DNA of 64,000 nt from Setophaga petechia (Eukaryota; Chordata; Aves; Passeriformes; Parulidae): the NCBI GenBank assembly GCA_024362935.1, contig JANCRA010000008.1, positions 28,762,557 through 28,826,556 on the forward strand, in the 5' to 3' direction. Below the pieces are notes generated by a model that was given only the letters and a program-made list of their open reading frames with translations, made no database searches and had not been told where the DNA came from. A program made the translations under genes and the position numbers. Shown here piece by piece: positions 11,596 through 22,800 of this stretch (positions are counted from its first letter, which is position 1; every line of letters begins with the position of its first letter).

Positions 11596-12710
11596 GGGCA
11601 AGTGAATATAACACAGGAAGAGGCAGGCAAAGATGAGTGCAACACTTGATGACTACTGAAATTCACAGATTGTTTAGGCTTCCTAATTCATGAAGGTGTC
11701 TTGTTAAGGAAAGGTTGTGGGGAAGAGATATTAATCAAGTGTTAATACTTCCTTTCCCAAAACAATTATTGTAATGCTGACACTATTTAACGTCATCAAA
11801 TGTCATTTGATGTGACGTCATTATTACAGTTTTAAAAAATGGGTTGGAGGAGAATAAAAATGTGTCTACAAATCTGTTGCTTGAGTGACAAGCTGATCAA
11901 AGGAAAGGATACTTGGAAATGACTAGTAGATATGTCTGTTTCTGCTGTATTGTTTGTAGAGAACAATGTTTTTAAAATTAGCAAATGAGGTATTTTAAAA
12001 TCAATGGCGCTGCACTGCGACATAGACTTGCAGATCAGTTACATAGACTCAGAAGCAATATCTGTGCCATATCACATTGGCTCTCCAACAGGCAGAAAAA
12101 CCACCAGATATCTGGCTATTGTCTTCATATTGGCATTCTAGATTATATTCATAAAGGAAAATTTTACTGCATTTCACATTTTGAGATGAATGCATAAAAA
12201 TAGTTCTTTAAAAGTTACAAAAGTTACACTTTTGCAGCATTTGTGTTACTCTTTGTAGGTCTTGAGTTATGTTATTTCATTTTTAGGAACTCAAGCCAAT
12301 ATTTTCATCAGCTTTTGTGCATTTTCCACCAGTTTTCTCCAATTTCTGAAACAAAATAAAACAGAACGGGCTTTTAAAGTAAGACGTGGCTTGAATGCCT
12401 GTTCCTGATTAGCTTCAAAATAAGATTCTTCTCCTGCCTTATCTATTCAGCTTATTAATATTGCTTTCCTTGTCCTTATTTTGGAACCTATGGAGCAATG
12501 GACTTACAGGCACTCAAATGTGTCTAAAATTGGTTATATTTTTTACTGACAATTTTTAAATGAATTTTTTCCAGTACTGGAACACCTATGTGCAAAAATA
12601 TGCTTCTCAGGTGAAGAGAAGCTTGTCTGTCTTTGGGAACTGAACTGCTGCTACAGCACATCCCTGTTGTCCCTCTATGTTTTGTAACATTTCTGCCCAA
12701 TCCTTACAAT
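11596..12710. other. Unique AT-rich DNA, no gene seen
   Basis: Contains the CRE palindrome described separately. Short open frames at 11832-12023 minus and 11985-12197 plus overlap each other and lack domains. I recognise nothing else. Confidence 0.55.
11791..11820. promoter_or_regulatory. Imperfect palindrome carrying a full CRE octamer (TGACGTCA)
   Basis: A 9-bp perfect inverted repeat, CATCAAATG (11794-11802) / CATTTGATG (11804-11812), is separated by one base. Outside it both arms carry an ACGT core: aaCGTC on the left and, after a 2-bp bulge, TGACGTCA at 11813-11820 on the right. TGACGTCA is the canonical binding site of CREB/ATF-type bZIP proteins. Two CpGs survive here in otherwise CpG-poor DNA. 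Whether it is bound is unknown. It could equally be a small DNA-transposon relic. Confidence 0.35.
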
Positions 12711-12838
12711 TGTCCAAGGCCAGGTTACCTGGGGCCCTGGGTAACATGGTCCAGTGTCTGACATCTCTGCCCATAGAAGGGGCTTGGAACTAAATGATCT
12801 TTCAGGTCCCTCCCAGCCCAACCCATTCTATGATTCTG
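12711..12838 (+). mobile_element. CR1 LINE 3'-end fragment
   Basis: The plus strand matches the CR1 3' UTR in order: tgtccaaggccaggttacct, ggggccctgggtaacatggt, 'cagtgtctgacatctctgcccat', 'ggaactaaatgatctttcaggtccc', then the terminal cattctatgattctgta. The copy is 5'-truncated to about 128 bp. It is moderately diverged and ends in a single ATTCTATG unit. Confidence 0.9.
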
Positions 12839-15800
12839 TAATAACTACTAATAAAACCAAGATAGCAGTAAATTCTGGAGCACACATGGCTACTGTGTGG
12901 CTTCTAAGTAATACTGCTAGCACTATTACAGCAGACACTATTGCCAAGCACTGCAAGACCCAGAGAAAAAGAAGAAAACTTTAAACACTGTGATATTCAC
13001 ACTCTCTGGTAATAATCTCACAGTATTGTTTTCAGATTGTTTTCCTGACCTGATTTATTTCCAGTAAATATTAAAACTCAAGTATTCAGGTGTGATGGCT
13101 TGCTTTGTAACATCTATTATTGGATTTTACTTGGAGCTGTGGCTTTGTTCATTCAAATGGGTTGAAATTAGGATAATGGATGTGACCTCTACTACTGGCA
13201 TTATCAGATTCCTGTGTACACTACTTTTCCATCACTTGAAGCAAGTAATCCTTGTTTCCCCTGCCTTAAAAAGGTTTTGATTTACAACCAGGCAGGCTTT
13301 TGCAGACATGATGGGTTTGCAGTACAATATCTGGATAATGTAATTTTTTATTAAATGGCTTGGCTGAGAGCACGGTGGAATGATTCAAACAGGGCGAGCT
13401 GAACATGAAGTTTTCAGCAGATCAGCTTTTCCTCAGCTTCATAAAAGACTCATATGTAGGTCATACAAAACATTACCTCAGCCCTGCTAATTAAAAACTG
13501 TTGCTGCTTCTTCCAGGTTTCACCTGTACTCTGCTGTTTAACTTCTGCATTTGACTTGGGGAGGAAGTGATGGTCTGCCCATGAAAACTCAGGTGCTCAA
13601 ACCACTGGCCATGGATATTACTCAGATTACACATCTGATTTGTCCATTTCTGCATATGAATGGTATTTACTATTAGACCCCTCTTTTAGTCATCCTAATT
13701 GTGAACTTGCTTCTTGTTCCATGAATGGATGAATCAGTGCCTGTTGTAACAATATGTACAGTAAGAAGGGGATAGCTCCTCTGAAGACCTTTATTCAGCC
13801 TGAGTTTGTAGATATCTCTGTACTACCTTGTCTAGTTGAAGTTCAAGATCAATTTCACAGAGTCCAGAGGGAGTTTGAGTTTTGTCCACACTTCTGAAGA
13901 GCCAGACCCATTTTTTTCCAATGTCCCTGCCCAGAAACACAGGTGCAGAGGCTTTTAAGGATAGTGGAACGCCTAGGAAACAGGAATTATGAAGAGGCTG
14001 TTCTGAGAATGCAAAGTCTGACTGGGAGATGAAATTCTACTGTCTTCTGCATCATGCCAGATCAAATACAAGTTTAGAGTCTATCTAGTTCAGCAAAGAT
14101 GGTGCTCAGGATTTTCTAACCATTTTTTTTCATGAATTTTTTTATTAGAATTTTAAGCAAGGCATTTCCAGGTATTTTAGAGCTAGTACTGTATAGTTTC
14201 TGGTCATAATACCCTTTTTGGAAACAAAATTATTCTAATAATGGAGAAATACATGGCAAATTTATATTTTCATTATAAATCCTTGTCTGAGAATTATTCA
14301 CAGGAATGAAGAAAGTACATACCTTTTATTTATTTTGTTATATTCAAATTAAATTTACGTTGTGAAACTTCCTCTATTTATGCCATGACTGAATTTTGAC
14401 CTTTTCATGTGAAAACATTGTAGCAGCCCAAGTAACCATGGGAATTTCCTGTCATCACATAGCAATAAAGTACAAATAGTACTGTGGAAATGTCTTTTTT
14501 CGTCGTATAATCATATTTACATGAGTGCAAGAGTCCATATTCTGTCACTACTCATCTATACTACTTTTATAGCTATGTCTTTACACCTGAGCCAAGTATA
14601 AACACTTGAGATAACCAATTAGCAAAAAGCCTTCTTTTTTTTCCTGTTTTTTTTCTTGTTTTGGGATTCTTTTCACAGGTGTAGTACAAAGGAGCTACAC
14701 ACTCAGGTTCTCAGTTCTAAGAGACTGTGCAGAGTGTGTTCATTCTTGACACTTGTTATTCTAGACATGCAAAAGCTCTTAAGTTAACAACCAAAATGAA
14801 TCAAGGTAGCAAGACTGCAGTAGCTCACAGATGTTATATTTCATAAGGAAAGTAATTGTTTTTCATTCGAATTTCTCTAGAAGAAAATAGGCTTATGAAA
14901 TGCAGGCAGTAGAACCAGATGATCATAAAAAAAAAAGAGTCAAGTGAAAAGGAAATTTTTCCTTCAGATCAATCAGTGCACTTGGTGACCCACGCAATAA
15001 ACAAGAAAAACTGTAAAGAATGGGCATCACTCCTGCCAGAAAAAGTAGTGCTTTGTAGTAACAGCAAGAAAAAGTTCCTTGCTGTTAGTCCTACAGCAGA
15101 GGGAATTTTGTATTAATTTTTTCACAGCTTATATTCAGACAGTTGCAAAAGATGCCACTTGACCACCAGTACATAACTTTCACTTTAAAAAAAGCATTGA
15201 AGGTGAAGACCATTTAATCACCTTTTTTCCTAAGGCACTAAATTAAGCAATAACAATAATGAAAATAGAAGTAAACTAATGTTGTTCTTCCGTGAGTAAT
15301 TGAAAAAAGAAATAACAGGCCTATTTTTTTTTTTTTTTTTTTTTTTATTTCAAATGTTACCTACCTATTTCCTTAAGAGGTTTGTGTATTCTATTTTCAC
15401 TTTCATTTTATTTGACTTTAGGAAACACTAACCAGTCTAGGAAGAAAACCTTTTAAAAGAGATATTTATATTCAAACTTCAGAGGATAAAGACAATAGAA
15501 AGTGCAAAAAATCAGCTGAAATATTTTCAGAAATAATTTAATTCTCATGTCACTGCTGACTGACAGCTCTAATAAATTCCTACATTTTAAGCAGACTTAC
15601 ATTTCACATGCATTTGCTCTCCAGTGCTGAGCAGAGTGGAACATCTATTGTCAAATGCATAAAATAACATTAGAAATGCAAACTTAATGTAGCCAATGGT
15701 AATGTGTTATTTAAAACTTATGAGCCTGAATAAGGGCTTATTTTCTCTAAATTGAAATTTATAGTTTCATTTTGAACTACTAACTTGAATATTGATGGGC

Positions 15801-16778
15801 TTCAGGCATGCTGTTATAAAATGGGAAAGAAAAACAAAGCAAGTAACTATGAGGCATAAAGCTGCTATTATGGTAATATATGGAAACTTATATAAAAAGT
15901 TGATCCTAGTTACCTGTGCTAATAGCAAAAAACACACAGTAGAATTTGTGCCACTGGTATAGGGAATTCATACTTTCCTGCAATATACGGCAAATCTAGG
16001 TTTAGAATCACAATATTTAAACACAGATGGGTAGAGAATAGTTTTGAAATAGCACCAGAAAGCAGGTGATACTTTAATCTCTCCCTTTAAACCTTTTTTC
16101 TTGGCATTTTTTCCTCCAGTTCCACTCAAATCAGTGAAAATAAAGAACAAAGATAGTGTTTCTCAGTTGCTTTTTGGCAGCAGGTTTTCCTGACACTGGG
16201 TGGTTATACAATATATAGGTATAGGAAATCTAATTAAATTTACATGAAACAAATCTTCTTCAATCTCAAAATAAAAAATAACTCTCTACCATATCTTGAT
16301 TTTGCAGATATTCTAAATCACTGAAGTGTTTTTCCACGTCCTCTGTTCAAACATATCATTGAGCCATATATATACATACTTCAGAAACAATGCAGTATTA
16401 GTTCGGAGCTTGCAAAAATACTAATTTGAAAGTCTACAGCACTTGTCATCTCTTGATACAAATATTTTACAAAGTAGTAAATAGTCTAGAAAATACGCCT
16501 GGAAGAAGTGTTTACAAATAGAAAATTTTACGATGATTAGGAAAATTATATTAAGAATCACCTATTTTTTTTAAAAAAGTCACAGGTATTTATCAGTTGC
16601 TGAATAAAGAAAAGAATTCAGTCTTCCAAATCAAATGCATGTAATTCAGTCCTGCTGGTGGAATCCTGCAGATTAAAAATGCCAATCTCCATGGATCAAA
16701 AGAGTTTCATTTCACTAAATACAGGTAAGTACTCAGGAGAGAAACATATTTTTAAACTGCCCAGATGAAATAAAACCA
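12839..16778. other. Unique AT-rich DNA, no gene seen
   Basis: No gene or interspersed repeat is recognised. 13350-13500 is a mildly regulatory-looking stretch with two CpGs (gcaCGgtgg, gggCGagc) and no repeat match, weaker than the listed candidates. A 23-base T run lies at 15324-15346. Open frames of 60-76 aa (12754-12984, 13092-13280, 14919-15116 plus, 15968-16150 minus) are unrecognised. Confidence 0.55.
15324..15346. repeat. Poly(T) tract
   Basis: About 23 uninterrupted T residues within a T-rich stretch. I see no flanking target-site duplication or gene-like sequence next to it that would make it the tail of a retrocopy, so I call it a simple homopolymer. Confidence 0.9.
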
Positions 16779-16984
16779 ATCATAGAATGACAGAATTGTT
16801 TGGGTTGGTGGAGGCCTTAGAGATCAACTTATTCTAATCCCCTTGCCATGAGCAGGGACACCTTCCACTATCCCAGGCTCCTCCATCCAACCTGGCCCTG
16901 AACACTTCCAAGGGTGGAGCATTCAAAGTTTCACTGGGCAACCTGTTCCAGTGCCTCATCACAGTAAAGAATTTCCCCCTAAAA
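16779..16984 (-). mobile_element. CR1 LINE 3'-end fragment
   Basis: The plus strand shows the complement of the CR1 3' end: catagaatgacagaattgtt, 'gggttggtggaggccttagagatca', 'ccttgccatgagcagggaca', 'ccttccactatcccaggctcc', 'aacctggccctgaacacttcc', then 'gggcaacctgttccagtgcctcatcacagtaaagaatt'. About 205 bp remain. The truncation point, just inside 'aagaatttc', is one often seen in bird CR1 copies. The element points leftwards. Confidence 0.93.
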
Positions 16985-18452
16985 TAAAGTTCATTCTTTA
17001 ATTATGATTTGGGTGAAGCTAGGCATTAGGGCTTTTATGCTTGCATGCCTTTTCAGTTCACTTCAATCATTAATCAGTCGCATGTATAGTTGAAATAATA
17101 TATTGGGCTTTGACTTGGGTTCTATTTGAGACTAGGTGATAGGTGGAACATTTGTAATTAATTATTCTGCTGTTACAGAAACCCAGGTGGTAATTTTTTG
17201 GTCAGTCTCAAAATTCCTTAAGGCAGCTCTTGCCATTTCACATCTGATTACTACACTTAAACATGTTGATTATTGGTGTGAGTGGAATGTCCCAAAAGCT
17301 TCTCTCTGTGATTTCTGCTGCAGAAGTGATCAAGTTGTACACAGATAAGACATTTGTAACTAAATCTTCAGTGAAAGCTATTGTTGTATGAACATCATCT
17401 ACAACAGTCTTATCCATGCATTTAAGATATTTAACACTTATTCTGTTACGTATTGTTAAAATTATATGCACATTTAAGATTGTAGCCAGTTGATTAAAAA
17501 TAATAATTTGAGATGCTCTCCCAATCCAGCTAAAGATGCTGCTGTAAGAACCCTTGTAATGGAGGGTCCTTTTTCCCACAGGACAGCTATCAAACATCCT
17601 GTTTAGGAGATTGTGTTCCTTATATGAATATTACACTATATCAGGGCTTATCATCTACTAACTGTCATCTACTATTCTAACAACACAGTATAAGAAAGAA
17701 GGTATATTAATATTTTTTAAAATAATCTACTTTATTGGCGCACAGAAATTGGTTAACTAATGTAACTTAATAAGAGTTGCCATATATTTCCTTAGTGCAC
17801 AGCACAGATTCAAGGTCTTTTTCTGGTTTAGAAATCTTACCAAATATGAACACACCTGAGTTTGCTTTATTAATGGTCAAATTTATTTCATCTAATGGTA
17901 ATGTGAACTGTATCTTATCATTAAACTGTTTTTACAAGTGATTCTCAATTTATTTTAGAAGTGTTTCACTAAAGAAAGAGCTTGTATGATAATTTTATGC
18001 CTCTGAAAATACTGAAAATCCTTAATTTACAGACATATCCTTTACAACATGCCAAATCTACATGTCAAATCTATTAAGTTTTGCTCAAAATACACATTTA
18101 TAAAATATAGATTTATAAAATATAGAACACACTTAAAAAGAGGAAAATACAGGCAGAGGGATACTCCAAGAAAACATGCTATGTTCAGGAAGGTAGTGAT
18201 GACTGACTATTATTTCCATGACTTAGACGTGCTCCAGGAATTGCAGACTACATTCAGTCTCCTGTCTTGCTTTCTGAGCACTACCAGGTCAACTGAGCAC
18301 CTTACAGTAAGTTATCAGATATTGGTGAAGGTAAATTACTCTATAAATTTTGTCCTCCAAATCAATTAATTAGGTTCCTATCTGGTGGATACAGAGAACG
18401 TTGCTTTTGGTGTTTTTTGGGCTTTTTGGGTTTTGGTTTTTTTTTTTTTTTT
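16985..18452. other. Unique AT-rich DNA with a 15-bp tandem pair
   Basis: A tandem pair of atttataaaatatag occurs at 18096-18125. The 119-aa minus-strand frame at 17238-17597 and the 106-aa plus-strand frame at 18049-18369 have no recognisable domain. The second includes the tandem pair, which argues against a real gene. A T-run at 18437-18452 abuts the next CR1. Confidence 0.55.
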
Positions 18453-18820
18453 CCTGGAGAATAGAAGGCTCCAGGAAGACTTTATTGCTAGAATCCAAAG
18501 TATAAAGTACACATGTAAGATTGAGAGACACTTTCTACCAAAGCCTTCCTTCAACAAAGATCAGAAAAAAGGGCAATAGCTTTAAACTGAAAGAGGGTAG
18601 ACTGGACATAAGTAACAATTTTTCTTATTATGAATGTAGTAAGACACTGGATCAGATTGCCCAGAAAAGTTGTGAGTGCCTTAATATTTGAGGTATTTGA
18701 AGTCAGGTTGGATAGGTCTCTGAGTAACCTGGTCTATTAGAAGGTGTCCCATGGCCAGCGGGTTAAACTAGATGGCCATGAAAGGTTATCCCAACTGAAA
18801 CCAATCTATCATTCTATGAT
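18453..18820 (+). mobile_element. CR1 LINE 3' fragment, about 370 bp
   Basis: It reads in order as the CR1 3' region: cctggagaatagaaggctcc, a degenerate 'tttattgctag...' segment, 'gggcaatagctttaaactgaaagagggtaga', 'agacactggatcagattgccca', 'gaagtcaggttggataggtctctgagtaacctggtc', 'tagaaggtgtcccatggcc', 'aaactagatggccatgaaaggttatcccaactgaa', and the tail attctatgat at 18811. The 5' truncation point abuts a T-rich tract. The element points rightwards. Confidence 0.92.
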
Positions 18821-21800
18821 TTTTTTTTAGGATTTTACAATTTTAAAAAATTGCATGGAAATGCTGGGTTGTCTATTAACAGACAGTGCAAATACAAGTA
18901 CTTATCTTCTCTCTCGTAGTTCTACAGAGCATTCACAACTACAGAAGGTTCCAAAGCTCTAAGGGGCCAGTCTAGTAATCAAACAGAGCCTGGCTCTGTC
19001 AAGTTTGTAGAAAAATATACTTTCTGATAAGCATTTGCCACAGCATAGTAGAAAATAGTAGAAAATTTTTTCAAGGGTCTAACAATTGCATGGAATAATT
19101 AGAGTTTATTGTTACTTTTCAACTGAAGTATTTTAGCACCATGATATGTTTAATTTTTGGCCAACTCTAACCTAAATGTGATAGCAAATGTAATGTCATC
19201 ACTTGGCTTTGGCTAGCATTGATCTGACTGCTGTTGCTGGGAAAGTTTCATCACTCAAACTGTATCTGATAGAATTCAGTAGAAAATACCTCTCTAGAGT
19301 TTATTTTCAGATGAGGCATCTAATATTTTTTGTTTCTCTCTACCCTTTCTAGATTGTTATCTTCTATTAGTATTGCACAGGCACTGTCAGAAACTTTGAA
19401 ATTTTGCAATGATCTCCAGAAACCCAGGGAACTGTCCGCTATTACCCTGGCTTGGTCCCTGCTTACCATTGTTTCAAAAACCAGAATTCAGTCTTGTGTC
19501 AGAGCCAGTGCTTCCTTCATTTTTGATACAGAGCATCTCTTAAAGTACCATTAACTGTCTGATTCTCAGATCTTGAAGAGCATAGCTCACTTGTGCTCCA
19601 ATATGTGAGAAATGTTTGACTTTAATACAGGTAGAAACAGATTCTAGAAATATGAAGAGATTCTAAGTGTGAATACAAATCTCACTAAAGTTTGCAGCAT
19701 TTTCAATTTTTAATGCTGGTTCATTTATTACTAAAAAAATATAAGGAAAATCCCTTTGATAAAGCCTTTTGAAAATTATGTTCTTTAAATAGCTAAAATG
19801 CATGTAATACATCATAGCAATGAATTTTAAAGAAGTATTGGTTTATGCTACGGAAATGGAAAGCAAGCTAACTTCAATACATTTTAATTGTGATTTGTGT
19901 AGCTGGCTTCTTTTGTGACCTACTGAAATATTTATAGTGGACAGAGAAAAGAGGCAGTCACAACTGCAGATTCCTGTAACTGGGGAGATCTGTGTCACTG
20001 TGGGCTTCACTGAGACAGCTCTGTCCTAATTTCATCTGACTTTGAATATGTGCAAATCACAAGAAAATGTGAACTGACTACAGACTGAGAAAATCAGCAA
20101 AGACAGAAAATCATTTTAGAACACAGTGTTATCAATATTTTACTTAGTCAGGATTAGATAAATTCTTCAGAAATTTGCAACCCTAATTTCAAGAGATTTA
20201 TACCATTTCTTTAAAGCAGTAATGAATTACGAAAATTTATGTAGAAATTAAGGTTGCTGTTTTTTCATGTTGATTCACATGACGCAAAAGAAAAAATTGC
20301 TTAAATTTATCATAGGTGGACAACACAAAGTTTTAATCTGGATTGTTATAAATAATGTCTAAAAGCATTTATAATATGCTCTGCTTCCAATGTTCTGTGT
20401 ACTAATACCTTCTAAAATCATACTTGGAATTCATTAACACTGACATGACTGTGACCTTGAATTCAATGATCAATGTCGTGATACCATTAAAGTCCTTCCT
20501 GATACCCAGAAGCAAAAGGGTAAGCTTTGTTTCAGCCTCAATCATCTTCTAAAATCCCCATGGTGATGGCTTAAAAGTTTGGGATCTTTTAATGTTTCTT
20601 TTCATTTTAAAGGAAACAGGAAGTAGTTGGCAACCTTGACCTTTGTCAGTCTGAGTTCCCAATTTGATTAGATCAAGGACAGATGAGGTCTCTTCATATC
20701 AAAATCTATTCTGTATATATTGCCCTGTAATAAATGTTCACTTAACTAGAGGAAAAAAATTATCAAAAACAAGCAAACAAAAATATCAGTTAGCCTTCAT
20801 CCTAATGGGGTAGGGTGACTGGTTGAGTGTTACTCCATTGTTCTAGATCACTTTGATTGTGGATGTCAGCAATACCTGAGATGGCAGGGATAATACAGGA
20901 AAATATGTTAAAGAAATGTCAAAAGGTTTTGATCAAATTAAAATGTCTAAGGCATACTCAAGGCAATCAGCTTCAACACAGAAGTTCAAAATACAGAAGA
21001 GAAACATGCTGGAGGGTGGATTTTCTGTTGTTTATTTTTTTCCTTTTTCTCAGAATGATTGCTTACCTGCTTAGCAAAACTATCATTGTTTATCTTGTCA
21101 TCTCTGAACACAAGGCCTGCTGAATCTCCTAATACAAAATATCATAAATTAATAGGGAATTTTACCATCAGTCTTAGACATCTGCCAGTTTTTATGAATT
21201 TTTTATAAGAAGTTGCATAGTTTTTCTTTCACAGCTTAGTTTTACTAGGGAATTTTTATTCCATGATAATATTTAATCTTTTCAAAATTCTCTGTAAAAA
21301 GGCCACAGAAATCTAGCTGTATTTGTCAAGGAATAAGCTAGTGTTAAAGCAATGCTATGTATGCATCTGAGTTACCTTTGCTCTTTCTGTGTCTTAGAAA
21401 AAATCTTCTCTGAAAGGATATACAGAAATTTTGCTTAAAGAAAGCAATAGCTGTTTCCAGAAAACACTGCTGAGTTAAACTTTATATTAACTGAATGCAA
21501 AACTTTGATAAGTCAGAATTAATAGTTCCCAGTCAACTTTCAAAGAGATAGTACCACATAAGTCTTCCAATTAAAAAGAAAATTAATGCATACAGAAGCC
21601 ATTAGAAATAGCATCAAATGCAGCAAACCACATTTGGAATACTTTGATTAAATTTTAAACTAAATCTGTTGGTAGGAATTACTGATGATAATATGTCCCT
21701 CAAAGTTCCTCCCTTCATCGTGATTACATATATTCAAACATACAGTTTTAACATGATATTTACATTGCTGTATTTTTAGTACATTACACTTAAACACATT

Positions 21801-22629
21801 CTCCTCTGATCTGGTTCAGGAGCTGAAGTCTTAGGCTTCGTGTATGGTAGATCACCATTGCTTTAAAAATAGAGTCAAAATCCCATCTGAAAAGCTCAAA
21901 AAATCTCTCACCACACAGCAGGGCAGCAGTCTCTACTGCTCTCAGAGATCTCAGGTTTGCCCTTCACTTGCAGGCAAAAGCCAAATATAACAGAATTACG
22001 TGGTATGTAAGGGAGGCACAGTGCTCACAGCAATCATCTCTTTCAATCCTGAGTGGAGCCACAGAGATCCACAGATCTGCCTTTTACTGCTGTGATTAAA
22101 ACCTTTCCTCCTTCCTCAGAGCTGAGTAGTGACCAGGCAGGTCCTGTCAGGTGGTTCATCTGCAAAGACATTTTCTTTTACAATCTCAGAAGCAGCTACT
22201 GAGCCAGTCCAGTAACCACAACAGAGTTGCTTCTGGGTCAGCCTGGGCTCTCCAAGCAGAGCAGAGCCAGTCAGGGCAGCACTGCACACCACATGTGTGT
22301 AAAGACATAGAACATCCCAGCTGAATTCTGTGTCTCTGCCCAGTGCTTCACTCTCTTTCTTTGGGCTCAGGCATATGGTATGCATTTCCATGCAGTACCT
22401 TTCCTTTTAGTAATGTTGCAAATTTAGTCACAACACCAATGACAGGGGTTCCTTTTGAAATGCAAGAAGCAATCTTTATCCAACAGCATAAACCATTTTA
22501 AAAGCTCTCTTACTCTTTCCCTTTAAACCAAACAAACAACAGAACAGATTCTTTCCAAACTATTTTATTACCTTCTGAGACTGAGAAATCCAGCTTCTAT
22601 CATCACCCATTATTTTAATTTGTGACTTT
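18821..22629. other. Unique AT-rich DNA, no gene seen
   Basis: I recognise neither genes nor repeats. 21900-22400 is somewhat GC-richer and holds a 91-aa minus-strand open frame (22116-22391) without a recognisable domain. The 88-aa plus frame at 20857-21123 is similar. Confidence 0.55.
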
Positions 22630-22800
22630 GTTGTTTTTCAGGAAGACACTTCTTTGTGGGGATAAGCGCCACAGATGGCATAAATTGATTTGGTGCAGGA
22701 ATGTCAATTAACGTAAATATAATTATTAGTTCAGAGACATCGCTGCAAACCTACTTGATACCCAGAAGCAAGAGGTACTGCAAATATATTCATCATAAAT
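22630..22800. promoter_or_regulatory. Candidate conserved non-coding element
   Basis: A unique block with three retained CpGs (aagCGcc near 22665, taaCGtaa near 22711, catCGctg near 22740) and a run of homeodomain-type cores (gtcaattaacg at 22703-22713, then ataattattag at 22719-22729). A GATA-like core, ggggataag, lies at 22659-22667. No repeat family matches. The call is inferred from composition and motifs alone. Confidence 0.3.

Noticed and set aside
15324..15346. Long T run as the (antisense) tail of a processed pseudogene
   Set aside because: No coding-like sequence is adjacent and no flanking target-site duplication is visible.
17238..17597. 119-aa minus-strand frame
   Set aside because: It has mixed composition but no motif I can name, and no neighbouring exon-like sequence.
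20500..22771. Identical 16-mer (tgatacccagaagcaa) at 20500 and 22756
   Set aside because: The similarity does not extend beyond about 20 bases. One such pair is expected by chance in 64 kb.
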